From Pseudisothecium myosuroides (taxonomy: Eukaryota; Streptophyta; Bryopsida; Hypnales; Lembophyllaceae), in the NCBI GenBank assembly GCA_951799445.1, contig OX637294.1, positions 23,523,452 to 23,587,451 of the forward strand: DNA of 64,000 nucleotides, read 5' to 3'. Below are positions 11,102-22,639 of this stretch, in pieces. The position numbers were made by a program, and so were the translations under genes. The notes below the pieces were generated by a model. The model did no database searches. It had not been told where the DNA came from and saw only the letters and a program-made list of their open reading frames with translations. How positions within the stretch are numbered: the first letter of the stretch is position 1; every line of letters begins with the position of its first letter.

Positions 11102-14100
11102 TTACTTGGCAGCAGTCGTCTTCTTCTTCCTCTCCTCGTGAGCTCCGGACTGGGAAGGTAATGTCCCTGCGCTCCTCCGGAGGCTTGCGTTTTGTCTTGA
11201 ATACTCTCGCCATCGTCGAGAAGCTGCTGCTGTCTTTGCTGCACGCTCTCTTGCTTCCGATCCATCTGCAGAATGATGCTAAAATCGTTAGGGACATGAT
11301 CAGGTCTCGTACAGGGAGCTTTGTTACCGATCGAGAACTAAACTATTCGTGCTCTTGTTTGGCCTTCAATTAGGAAGTACACTGCTCTGTCCTTCCTACT
11401 AGTGGGGGGTGGAATTAACATCACCCTAGAAAGATCATGTCACCACAATTTTTTTCCTGAGGAAATTGGAGTAATACAATAATATTTCAGCCTGCACCAA
11501 TTCATAATTTTGTGCACTACTTTGGTAAATTAGTGTCACACGCACAATTAGGACGAATTAGTGTAGTGTTTGATTGGAAAGAAATGGGGTTGGCTGCTGT
11601 GACTTATTTAGCGGCCTACCACTTTGAATTTGCATAATAATTGGTTTGAAGTAGATTATTTGGAATTGTTTTCCAGGAGGGGAATGAAGTGCTCTCAGCA
11701 ACATTCAATTGAAGGTACCTGGCCTGAAATCTTCGTCTCCTCCGAAGACGGTCCACCCTCGCCAAAATGCTCCAGGGGCGTCTTTGCCCTTCTCCTTCAT
11801 CATCCGAACCCGTGCACGATTCTGCCAGTCGAGTCATACAAATTTTAATTTACAGACGGTACAAATTTGTCTTTGAATAGGAAACCCTGACGATTCAAGC
11901 CAGGAGAGTCAAGGATTGGTTGCAGGTGACATTCATTTTTAGCATGAAATAAATCAGGGTCCTTAGCTAAGTACTAATCGAATACCTCAGCCAGACAAAT
12001 CTCTAATACACTAACAAAGCTCATCTCTTTCCCGATACGGAAACCTTTGCAAAGCATTGAAAAGGTTACGAAGCTAACAGGTGTGAGGGGTTCCAATACA
12101 TACCAATGCCTGAGATTGCCGCTTCTCCCATCTCCAACTTGCCTGCAAGACCCGTTTCAGGAACCAAACAACCCACATTACTCACAAAGTGCGGCTCAAA
12201 ACTACACATACAGTGACTATTGTATATTTTTCTAGCAATGCAATTCAGTAATTCACATAATCACGAAAGGAAGACGAGGGAGCTCAAAATCCCCTAGAGA
12301 TGGACTTAGATTGGTGACAACACTTGTAGGAAAAAGGGTCTTGGGGCATCAAGCTACCAGAGCACGGTTTCATAGGGCCCAAATGGTGAAACCAAGCTCT
12401 GGTACTAAAAATGGCTTGATACCCCCAAATACCTCCTTTCAACTAGTGCAGAATAAGCAAAGAACTCTTGCAAAAACTCTAAAATAAGTATTTCAACAAT
12501 TGAATCATCTTCTGAACGAAAATTCCTATAGGATCTCCACACTTTAAAATTGAAGGGAAATTGACAAGCAAACAAAAATTAGGAGTGGATTTAGCACCTG
12601 GGCAAAGACATTGGGTGACCGAAAACCCATGCCAGACATCATCATGGCAACCTGAACATCATAAGCCACCACAAGAGTTTCAGCAATAAACTTCCATGTG
12701 CAAAAGCCGCAGTGTAAACATGACTTGCGTAAAATGGATATGCTCACTGATCTTTGAATATGAATGGGGTTGACCTCTCAGTTTGAACTTGCACAAGAAA
12801 TTATTTACAGTTGAAAAAAATTGGACCTCAACAGATTTGGGTCTTGTACCCAACATGATCTCTCTATGCTGATCTTCCAAAAATCACACTCCTCCATATA
12901 GTCAAATGCTTTATAATGACACTAATAGTATCATCTAACTTAAACAAGAAGTCCAAAAATAAAATAATTCAACCAAACACGACGAATACTCCTTTCATAT
13001 GCAAAAACATTCTAGATAATAAGGATGATGACGCTGACACTGAAGTGCTCACATTAACACGCTCAATCCTTCTCATCTCATCCTCAAGGAGCGTCAACTG
13101 CGCAGCTGTCACCCAGTGTATGCAATCTACAGGGCTGCAAGAAAAACATGAACCCTCTTATCAGAAACACGGGATGTCTTACAATGTATGTAGTTTCCGA
13201 GACGAAGTTTTTTTTCACAAGGAGAAGACTGAGCATCGAACCCACTGTTTCAGTAACTCAAATGTCAAGCTATGTCATCAATGAGCTCATCTCAAAAGCT
13301 CCTCCCAATAGATTAACATTAGATCGATATTAAGGTAACATTAATCTAAGAGTCTTGTATTGCAGGAGAGGCTAAGCACAGAGCTTGATGTTACCATGTG
13401 TCAATAGCTTCTTGAGCTCTTGGAGCACACCCCGACTGGCAATGAACCCGAGCTCTACCAAAATCTTCCTCAATTTCAAAAGTATCAGGAGCTATAAGGG
13501 CACAGTTCTTGCAGCCTGCACACAATTTTGCACAAATCCATTCAGATCAGCCCACACTAAATACTAATGAAACACAGACAAACTCCTAAATATGACAAAC
13601 ACAGACAGTGATCTCTCCAGAGCTCTGTACATCAAACTCCTAAATATGTTAAAATGCTGAAAGTGACACGAGTACTACGGCCATTCCCCCTCTAAATAGT
13701 TATCGAAAGCCTGATTCATCCCAGAAGATGACTATCAGGTACTAAATTAGGTTTTTTGCATAGATCAGAGACTCCCAAGTTGTCAATGCAACTCACCAAT
13801 GCAGCTGAACTCGTCAACAAACGCATGATCGCGTTCTTGGGTTGTAGTTAAGAAAGGGTTAGCCGATGTTGGTGCGAAGCCATTAATCTCATCGTACACT
13901 ATCCGTTGCTCCGGATCGCTAAGCACCTGCAACACCACAAATGAATTGCTTATCAGAAAAGATGTTTCCCAAAACGGCATCGTTTGAATGTGTGAGAACT
14001 GTAAAATAGTTAATGCTAGTGTACAGGAGTTTCCAGACTGTGAGAGGTTTGAGTGTAAACAGATGAGGAGTGGATACCTCATAAATCTCGTTTACAAACA

Positions 14101-14565
14101 TGCAAAAATCAGTGGACGCTGGGTTGTTGCCACTCAGATCTGGGTGACAAGTCTTCATGCAAGAATAGTACGCCCTTTTGATCTCCAGCGGCGTTGCATC
14201 TGGCGTCTGCACCCCCGAAAATGACATAACATTAAATGAGTTCCTGACGGGAGTCAAAGTAAGACACTGAAATTTGAATTTACTGATACATGTGTATAAG
14301 GGGCGGCACAAACCAAGCCAAGCACGGAGTAGAAATCCTCGGCTATGGCGTCTTCGTTGAAATCTCCGTGCCCACTCTGATCTCCACCCAACCATACCCG
14401 TGCTTTCACCGATCGTTTCGTGCTCTTCGTGCCAAAGAATCCACTACTATACTGAGATCGAAGCGTGGCAGCATGTCTGTAAGTCCTCTTATGGCACTCA
14501 GAAGCTCGTGACAACACTCTCAAGTGCGAGGACGGCAAAAACACTGTAGCGTGACATGCTGCCAT
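11102..14565 (-). CDS. Plastid-type J-domain and 4Fe-4S ferredoxin protein (DJC76/DJC77-like)
   Basis: Nine exons join in phase at GT-AG sites: 14565-14314, 14206-14078, 13926-13797, 13515-13395, 13134-13053, 12651-12598, 12142-12104, 11821-11719 and 11265-11102, giving 357 residues. The N-terminus is basic and rich in Ser/Arg with almost no acidic residues until about residue 60, like a plastid transit peptide. The J domain (about 76-142) has DFYSVLGL and the HPD motif in TCHPDLSG. A bacterial-type ferredoxin follows: C169-IG-C172-KN-C175, then FGRARV, and C211 followed by P with C215 in CPVDCIHWV. The tail has a conserved RWEKR segment and ends in a basic ERAAKTAAASRRWREYSR region. This architecture is known from plant plastid DNAJ proteins DJC76, DJC77 and DJC82; the length is closest to DJC77. 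A role in plastid protein or redox homeostasis is inferred from the family. All cluster cysteines and HPD are intact. Confidence 0.9.
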
Positions 14566-15758
14566 AGTATATTCTACGTACTAGATTGTCGACGAATTTG
14601 CTCCTCCTATAATTCAGGACTAATCCAAAGAGTTTCCTCTACCAAACTCTGCTTCTCCCAACCATGGTATGACCCAAAAAAGTCTGCAGAAAAAAAATCA
14701 CAACCGAAATTGAGCTCCAGTCTCAGCTCAATTGAGCTCTGTCTGTCTGAGACACCTACGTGCTTTACAGCAACGGATCACTCCGGAGCTTGTCTCGCAG
14801 TCGGAATGCTGAAACCTCCTTAGAAATCTCAGCTGAGAAATCTACAGAGACAGCAGCAAACGACGCGAGCTGCGGCATGATCGCAGCAATGTCGCGGAGA
14901 AGAAAGTACTTCCGGGCTATATAGACCCGATCGAGCTCCATCCCACAACGAAAAGTACGGAAGCGAGATCTGACGAAGGATCCAAAAATTGCAGAAAAAC
15001 GCAAGCGAGATCTGACGCAGGTGCATCTGAAGGCTGCGATGATCTAGATTAGCGACTTCCGATCGATCTACGCATTATTCACGATCTGGGTACGTCCCCA
15101 CCAAATCTCCAACTAAATATCTCCCCAAATCCCGAAGCTTTTCTTTGGAATTCAATTCCATGGCGGCTCACTTGAAATGGCTGAGTGGTCATTTAATTCA
15201 GTCTGCCATTGTGGCAATTTCCTGTTCAGTTGCGAATTCACGTAACGGAATGGCAACCCCAAAGGCGCCGCCATGGTGCGCGTTGAGTGAGGATTTGGTC
15301 TGGGAGAAGCTAGCTGGATTGTTAGAGTCATGAAGCTTGTATGAATTTTGTCTGAATTTTTTTATTTTTTGGGGGACTTTGTTTTGGTAGTGAAGGTTTT
15401 GAATTGAAGGTCAGTACTTGGAAGGTTTGATTTTTGGTGGATTTCTGGGGGTTTGGGTTGGATTTGTGGACGCCATGGTGGATGAGTGCAGCGCCGTGTG
15501 GGGAGCGTGAGGGTGCGTGCGGCGTCGGAGGCGAGTGCGTGAGGTGGACGAGGGTGACAACGGGAGTCTGCACAACTAGCACAAGCGCGTTTACTGGAAC
15601 TGTGTGGGGGATGCTGAGAAGGAGATGGATGGGGCGCCCAATGGGGGCAATTTCTTTCTGGATTGGGAGAAAGAAGGAAAGGACTGAGACTCTGGGGCAA
15701 CAAGCTGCAGTGCAGGGGTGGCGGAAAACTGATCAGAGAAATAACTCCGATTCTTCTC
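14566..15758. other. GC-richer gene-proximal region, no resolved gene
   Basis: This stretch is clearly richer in GC than the DNA beyond 15990. It starts with the 5' flank of the minus-strand J-domain gene. On the plus strand an ATG at 15160 in good context (CCATGGCG) opens a 57-codon frame, MAAHLKWLSGHL onward, ending near 15333. From 15460 to 15760 is a GC-rich block with open frames on both strands but no recognisable domain. It could be a small plus-strand gene or a gene remnant; neither can be shown from the sequence. Confidence 0.35.
14915..14925. promoter_or_regulatory. Possible TATA element
   Basis: GGCTATATAGACC is a near-symmetric TATA-like motif in GC-rich surroundings, about 350 bases upstream of the J-domain gene ATG and about 240 bases upstream of the plus-strand ATG at 15160. 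It could serve either strand. No initiator sequence confirms it. Confidence 0.3.
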
Positions 15759-15762
15759 TTAA

Positions 15763-15985
15763 CCCTTGAACGACGCGGAGGACGTTTGGCGTCCAATGAA
15801 TGACACAGAAAATCTTTGCATGTGGACAAAAGTGCAACTATTCATCCTTGGAATTTTGTTGTGAAAAGGGAAGGTCTTCTACAGTAGGTTGATTTCCAAT
15901 GAGTGCTTTTCTATTTTTTTAAGGCAATGATTCTCACGGTATCCAAAGGGATGATTTCCACGGTCATCAGTCCGTCCTTCAAGGG
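15763..15985 (+). mobile_element. Short TTAA-type element, copy H
   Basis: The element is 223 bases long, between TTAA at 15759-15762 and TTAA at 15986-15989. The ends are CCCTTGAACGACG and, inverted, CCCTTGAAGGACGG. The interior is unlike the 920-base family, so this is a separate subfamily with similar ends. It closely borders the GC-rich gene-like block to its left. Confidence 0.6.
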
Positions 15986-15989
15986 TTAA

Positions 15990-16434
15990 CCTGTGACCAA
16001 GGTAGTCATCAAAATACTCCGATTATTGGACAAATAGGTGCATACTTTGTTTCTACAGTTAACTCCTTTAGGATGTCAAAAGCCATACGATTTACAATAC
16101 ATACATACTCAGTTGCCTGGGCATTAAAGGGGTTCACCTAAAACCTCTGTCATGTTCTGACAAAGTTCACACGAAACACGGAACTTTATTACAATAATTT
16201 GTTTTTTTAGAAACAAGGAATTATAACTAAACTGATCATGATGTGGCAACTTCTGAGCTATACGTCACTGTGAATGATTGCAACTTGTAATAAATGGGAC
16301 TCTTCTTGTTGGTTGAAAACTTGAAATTCAAATTTTTTTGGGAATTCTTCTTCGTTGCTTGCTGCATAATCAACAGGAAGACAAATTGGTGCCTCCTCCA
16401 AATGTGCCAACATTTATATTAAGTAACGACCCCT
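15990..16434. other. Intergenic DNA, nothing recognised
   Basis: Between two TTAA-type elements. No coding frame, RNA or definable repeat was found. Confidence 0.45.
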
Positions 16435-16438
16435 TTAA

Positions 16439-17365
16439 CCCCTAAAGATTTTTGACTATATTTTCACCCAAAACGCTCCAAAACTGCCATTTCTAGTACA
16501 GGTACCAAATTTTAGAGAAAAAACATTTTTAAAGACATGTAACCATAGGATCTTGTAGTACTCTAGTTTGAGAAGATGTGGAAAAAATTTCAAAATTTTC
16601 CACCATGTAGATTGCAAGATATTAGCATTTGAATTGACAAAAATCCTTTTTTTGGCCTTGCAAAAAATCGGGCAGCTGAACTTTACAAGGTCACATTTGT
16701 ATGAAAATATTGTCCAAAATGGTGGTTACTCTTTGGATTCATTCTTCAAGACAAGTTGGCTACATGCTTGAAAATTTTCAAATCATTTGGAATTGTACAA
16801 CATATAGGAAAAAAATACTAAGTAGAAAGAAGTAGAGAATGATTTAGAACACTAAATTGTTAAGAATTTAGTTATGAAATTGAAAAATGCCCAATTTCAA
16901 TGGTTGTAATTTTGTAATAAACAATCTACATCTAGTGTTTTTATTTTTTTTCAAAAACATAGAAAATTGATTTTAATAAAGGACTTCAAAGTTTATTTTA
17001 GAGTAGAGATTCCATATTTGCCCGCAAACTAAAACTCCTCATAACTTTCATCTCATTAATCAAAATGGAATGATTCAAAGCTCTCCACTTATATATAAAT
17101 CTAAAAAACAATTTCAAATTTTTACTTCTTAAAAAAGTGATTTTTTAAGAATTTTTTGAGGTGCCCGAAGATTAATGGAAATTACATATCTTACAATAAC
17201 TTTTTAACTATATAGTCAAAAGTTATGAAAATTGTTGCGCCTTAAAGCCACTCTTTGCACACATATTGTGTAAAAATTTCAAAGAAAAAAAATAAAAATT
17301 TCCATTCGTAGTTAGCTGCCCAAAATTGCTATATTGCCAAAAAACCATTGTTTGGTCCTTTAGGG
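16439..17365 (-). mobile_element. TTAA-type MITE, copy D (reverse orientation)
   Basis: The element is 927 bases long, between TTAA at 16435-16438 and TTAA at 17366-17369. The ends are CCCCTAAAGATTTTTG and, inverted, TCCCTAAAGGACCAAAC. The AAACTGCCATTTCTAG block is near the left end, so it is inverted relative to the copy at 5509-6425. Internal identity to the other copies is lower, so this copy is older or from another subfamily. Confidence 0.65.
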
Positions 17366-17369
17366 ATTA

Positions 17370-17808
17370 ATGGCCAAACAACTGAGTATGTACATTTTTT
17401 TATATTGGTCCTTGTAGGCCAATTTTGGCTTCTAACATCGTTCAGGGGTTCAAAGTGAAGTCATTCATTGATCCTTTTAGGTTTGTAATGTCCTTAGAAG
17501 GTTCCTTAGAAGGTTAACCTTGGAAAAATATTGAGGCCAAAAAGTGGATGATGGATGATTTTGAAGATTATTGTAAAAATGAAGAATGCATCTATTGGTT
17601 CATAAATCAAAATCATTTTTGGCAAAGTATTTTGGTAATAGGTATTGTCCTTTGAGGGTTAATCTTTGAAGAATGCAGTCCTTTTCACTAAAGTAGTCAA
17701 ACAAAAGATATCACATTCCAAGATGAATATGTAGTTGCATTTTTCATTTTTTCATTTTTTTTTAAAGTCATTCATTGGATTTTTTTTGTCTTGAGGAACA
17801 ATTTAGGA
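17370..17808. other. Intergenic DNA with fragments of TTAA-type ends
   Basis: Contains GTCCTTTGAGGGTTAAT near 17648 and a GAAGGTTAACC motif near 17510. Both resemble right ends of TTAA-type elements, but I could not pair them with left ends. No gene recognised. Confidence 0.35.
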
Positions 17809-17812
17809 TTAT

Positions 17813-18367
17813 CTCCTTAAGGACCAAAGAATAATCGAGATTTCCAAAATTGTGAAGATGTATTATAATATGCAACTTAGAATAATAATTTACGATGAAT
17901 CTCAAACAATAGTTGTAAATGTGATCCATTGATCAAATCCGTATGGTTAGATCAATTAGTACACAAAACAATATTTTTCAATAAAATTTGAAGCCAAAAA
18001 TTGAAAATTCCTTTTGAAATCACTTTTAGATTGAATATTTTTTATTTTCACCAAAAAATTCTTTTAAGTTCAAAGTGTTAAATTTTGATCGTAGTGATTT
18101 TGAATATTTTATTTTACTTTTTTATTCAAGTCACTTTTGAAGGATCATTTTCTGAATTGAAAAAGTTATTTTTTGAAGCTAGAGCTACCAGTATTCTTTG
18201 AATTATAGAATATTTGCAAAGTAAAATCTTTAGAATCTATATTGTACAAGTGCTAAAGAACTAACTCAAAAATCTCAATTGATGGATGAAAAAATGCATT
18301 TTTGTGTGCTTGGGATGTGTTTGCATTCATCCATTGATCAAAATTTGAATGTTTGGTCCTTAAGGGA
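17813..18367 (+). mobile_element. TTAA-type element, copy J
   Basis: The element is 555 bases long. The left end is CTCCTTAAGGACCAAAG; the inverted right end is TCCCTTAAGGACCAAAC, so 14 of the first 16 bases agree. The flanks are TTAT (17809-17812) and TTAA (18368-18371). The interior is AT-rich, non-coding and unlike the 920-base copies. Confidence 0.55.
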
Positions 18368-18371
18368 TTAA

Positions 18372-18817
18372 AGTAGGAGATACCAACATTTTTTTTAGGA
18401 AGTAATAATCCCTTTGTTGTTTTCACTTCATTCAAGAATATTTGGAGGGACATTACAATAGAGGCCACTTTTTATGGGATGCGGCAAAATTTTGCAAAAG
18501 AACACCACTAGGAAGTAAGTAAAGTGACCAAGCTTTGTAGGCATTCTCTTAACAGTGGTCCAAATTCCTTTCTCCAATGAACCAATTGTATTTGTCCACA
18601 TAACATATGTGAATATATCAGAAGGACAATTTTAGTGTCCTATGTGATTCTAATTTCAAAATTCATTACTAATTCCATGTAGATTCAAAAATTTAAAACA
18701 TGGATTAAATGCCAATTTCATTATCTTTCAAAAAAAATTATAGAAAAATAGTTTCAAGAAGTCAAAATCTCTAAAATTGTGTGCGAATTAACTGGTAAAT
18801 GGTCACTTTGTAGACTA
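18372..18817. other. AT-rich intergenic DNA
   Basis: No gene or definable repeat between the TTAA-type copy J and the hairpin element that follows. Confidence 0.45.
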
Positions 18818-19039
18818 AACTACAAGAGAAAGGGGTGTTTTAAGTGAATTTTTAAGTATAGTCCTAGACATATGATTTTAAGTAATGACCTTTAAGGAGA
18901 TTTTCAGCAAAAGTTTACTTAAAACACATGCGTTTTAAGTAAACTTTTGTTGAAAATCTCCTTAAAGGTCATTACTTAAAGTCATATGTCTAGGACTATA
19001 CTTAAAAACTCACTTAAAACACCCCTTTCTCTTGTAGTG
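18818..19039. mobile_element. Hairpin MITE with CACTA-type ends
   Basis: The element is 222 bases long and an almost perfect palindrome: arms of about 108 bases around a loop of about six bases (ACATGC). The right end, inverted, is CACTACAAGAGAAAGGGGTG; the left end is the same except that its first base is A. CACTA ends suggest the CACTA/EnSpm superfamily. The flanking 3-mers are CTA and CTT, so a 3-bp target duplication is only approximate. A transcript would fold into a long hairpin, a possible source of small RNAs. Confidence 0.75.
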
Positions 19040-20581
19040 CTTCCTCCCTTACCTAATCCTTTAACTTTTTAAAGTCTAGGATGCTAATTTTGGATGCAGC
19101 ATATATTGTAATTTTGTATATTTGACATAGAAGGTGCATGTGAGGTATATATTGATAACCAAAGTTTTTATTCATGTTGATCCCAATCTAATGACACATA
19201 TTTCTCCTAATTTGAATCATTATAGCATTTCCTACATATCTCAAAAGTTACAAAATGGGCACAGTGTATTCAACGTGGATGGTGATATATTTGAAAATGC
19301 TGAGGATAAGATGTTAAAGTAAAATAGATTTTCATTGTTGAAGTATCAATCCAATGGTATATGTCTTGCCATATTTTAGTACATAATTTGTATTCTAAAA
19401 GTCAAATATAGTACCATATATATGATTTCCTAGGACCTTTGAGGGTTAATTTTCTAACTAAGACTTAAATCTTTTTTGAATTTTTATGCCTTCAAGCTTG
19501 TATCTTTGAAAAAAAAATCCCTGAAAGGGGACTTGATTCAATATAAAATACGTAAATTTTGTCAAAAAATGTCACATGCTTCTTGTGATTGTTTTAGGGT
19601 GACGTAGACCTCTCAAAATCTCATGTGGAAAGTCAAATTTGGCACTTCTTTGTTGAAATTGATTTTTACATATGGTAATATTTATTTGAATTTCATAGAA
19701 TTGGTTATAAAAAAGGTTTATCCTTTTAATATTCATTTCTTACTTGGGATGAATGATTGATTATTTGTACAAAATATTGCCTTGGAGCACTCTATTTATC
19801 ATCCAAAATGTAGACTTTAGAGGTCTTAAGGATTAACAACATGTTTATTCAAGGTCCTATAGTAAAATCCATAAGATAGTGAATGTAACACAAGAACTAT
19901 GTGTTAGTATTGACAACTAATCAATTCTAAGCATAGACAATACTAGGATTTTTTTTTTTCATTTTTGAAAAAGTACTAAGATCTGTGGTACTTATTTATA
20001 TCTTAGTGAAGAAATATATTTCTCGGTTCATCCATCTTTTAAATAAGAATAACTTTTTAGTTGTAGTCATGTACTTCTAATCCAAAATGAGAATTTTCAT
20101 CTTTACATTTTTATAAATGAAATTTTTTTGGCACCAAAATCAATTATATGCCACATGTGCAATTTTCATTCATCTTTACATTCAATCAATTAGTATAATA
20201 GGTCTATTGATACGAATCCCATTAAGCTCAACTTGACAAATTTCTACATTTAAACAAACAACAAATATTACCATGCCAACCAAGCAATCATTCAAATTCA
20301 CATTAATACTAATTTAAGCTTATAGCACATAATCGTTTCCTTTACACATAGTTCAAACAAACAAAAGCATTCAAAGGAAGGAATTAGAACAAGATAAAGC
20401 AAAAAACTATTACAAAAACACAAAATTGTATATATAAAAATTATCACATAAAAGACTTTGCCCTTGACTGACGCATCTATTATTGTAGTGAAAAATATAA
20501 TCTTCCTCATGAGCATTTATGTCCTTCCTATCCAATAGACATATTGTTTCAAAGCCAAGTTTTAAGTATCACATGGATAGA
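19040..20581. other. AT-rich intergenic DNA
   Basis: No gene recognised. A CCTTTGAGGGTTAAT motif near 19437 resembles the right end of a TTAA-type element without a partner. The remaining short frames look like chance. Confidence 0.4.
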
Positions 20582-20585
20582 TTAA

Positions 20586-21501
20586 CCCCTAAAGGACCAT
20601 TGTCCTTTCGGGGGACAAATGCGTTTTTCGGGCAGGTACCTATGGGCTGAAATTTTGTTGTGATTTTTTGAAATTTTTTTTGGAGATAGAAAAATTGATA
20701 AGCTTTGTGGGAATATAATTTTTTTCACAATCGGTGCCCGGGAACAAAAGTTATGACTAAATAAGATCAAAACAAGGGACAGGGGGCAGCCCGGGCAGCA
20801 AAAAAAATGGACAATTTTTTTTAAAATTTTATTTTTCTTATAGATTATATTTTTGTCTATCTGGAAAGCTTTGATTCATTTCATTTGGATATGTTATGAG
20901 AAAGTTATGGACATTCTTGTTTTTCAGGTAGTTAGAGCATCTTCTTGAAAAAAATAACTTGTAGGATTCATTTTTGAATGCAATTTTTCAGATTTTTCAA
21001 TTTTTTTTTTGCATGGTTTAGTTTACTTGTTAGAACAATCTCACCATTGGGATTAGTGCATTTTAATTCCATCTAAAATATATGAATATTTTAGATTTTC
21101 CTCTATCTCGTACGTACTTCTACTTAACAATTTTTTTAAGAATGATAATTAAGTTTTTTTGAATTTCTTTTTTCCTAGACTCTCAACTCAATTCTCCACT
21201 ATAAAGATCTAAAGCTCAAAACTCTGTAGTGCAAAAATTTTAAGTTAAAAATGTTCAAAGTTAAAAAATCTAGTCCCGCAACGTGCTGAAAAACTTGTTT
21301 TTTTCACTTTAAGCGCAGATATCTTGCAATCTGTGCGGTCAAAAATTTTGAAATTTTTTCCACACACTCCCATACTAGTTAGGTGTAAGATCCTATGGTT
21401 AGATGTGAAAAAAAAACAATTTTCAATTTTTTTACTCTTTGCTATAAATATGGCAGTTTTGAGTGTTTTTTGGCAGAAAAAAGGCCTTGGTCCTTTAGGG
21501 G
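20586..21501 (+). mobile_element. TTAA-type MITE, copy B
   Basis: The element is 916 bases long, almost the same length as copy A (917) and closely similar along its whole length. The ends are CCCCTAAAGGACCATTG and, inverted, CCCCTAAAGGACCAAGG. The left flank is TTAA (20582-20585); the right flank is TTAG (21502-21505), one substitution from TTAA. It is non-coding. Confidence 0.75.
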
Positions 21502-21529
21502 TTAGCAAGTCATGATAAATCATCAAATA

Positions 21530-22540
21530 AGCTTAACAAGATTTTTATTGCAATCCACAACTTGTATTGCTAGTACAAATATTTCCTTCAAGATTCCGTC
21601 AATATCTCTTTCTTTGTAACCTAACCAAAAAATAAATTATTAGTAACGATGTTTGTGAAATCATATCTTCTCTTAGTAACAACTTTCTTGAGGATTATGA
21701 AATGACTTTGTAGGATATTTTTATTAAAGTCTTGAAGTGCATCTTCAGCATTAGCTATAAGGTAACTACACTTTAAATCACACAATTAAGCAATTCAACA
21801 TGATTCAACATGGTTTTCACTATTATATTGAAAAAAAATTGTGGGGTCCCATTGGTAGTCAATACGGGATTCTAGATTCTCTTAGACTGCATTTTTTGGA
21901 CATCGTGCGAATGAACTATGAATTTTCAAAGTGCTGAAAATAGGTGAACCTAAAAGCGATTATAGAGTCATATAAATAGTGAGAGTACATTTTAGGCAAG
22001 AATATCCAATGTGCGATTTTAGGAAGCATGCGATTTTAGATGTAGTTAGCTTATTTGTTATTGACTTCCATATGAGTTCATTGATGTCGTAGCTTGCCAA
22101 TGAATTTAAAAATAAAGTAGGGAATTTTAACTTTCGAATCCAGTATTTCTTCAACTTTGACTTCATCTTCACCATTGATCTCGATGGGAGCGAGGTAAAG
22201 GTGCTTGAACTTGTCTTGGGATTCTTGATGCATGATAACATTCTAACAGAAAGACATAGAATGCAAGATGTATTTCCATCTGATGAAAAAGTTTAAGTGT
22301 AAATGCAATTGGATTAATTTTTTTGATAACTATAAATGATCCCAATCGTTAATAATCTAATTTATTTGGAGGTTGTTGGGATTGAATGTGGCATTGAATA
22401 AGTTATACTTTCTCTTCAGCACTCAACTTTAAAGAGGTGGATCTTTTCACCATTCACCAAAATTGATTTTTAAATTTTTCTAAGCTTCTTTAAAATAAGA
22501 AGTAATTTCTTCACAGAGAATTTGCAATTTTAACAACAAA
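21530..22540 (-). pseudogene. Ty3/Gypsy remnant: integrase C-terminus and chromodomain
   Basis: On the minus strand at about 22060-22330 a continuous but frame-shifted reading gives IKKINPIAFTLKL, then YHASRIPRQ, and in another frame EDEVKVEEILDSKVK. These are the C-terminal integrase and chromodomain hallmarks of plant Ty3/Gypsy chromoviruses. Stops and shifts make it non-functional. Towards 21530-21660 (downstream on the minus strand) the sequence resembles 42055-42190, which belongs to a related element. Confidence 0.7.
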
Positions 22541-22639
22541 TGGACTATAGACATCATTCTTAATGTGAAAAGTATCAAACATGATGTATGTTGTCTATAA
22601 TCTGTAAATGGTCTCATGTATTGAAGCATGTTTGGTGTT

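Noticed and set aside
15362..15829. A 155-codon minus-strand frame rich in Pro and Ser
   Set aside because: It overlaps open frames of the other strand in GC-rich DNA, has no domain and runs into a TTAA-type element.
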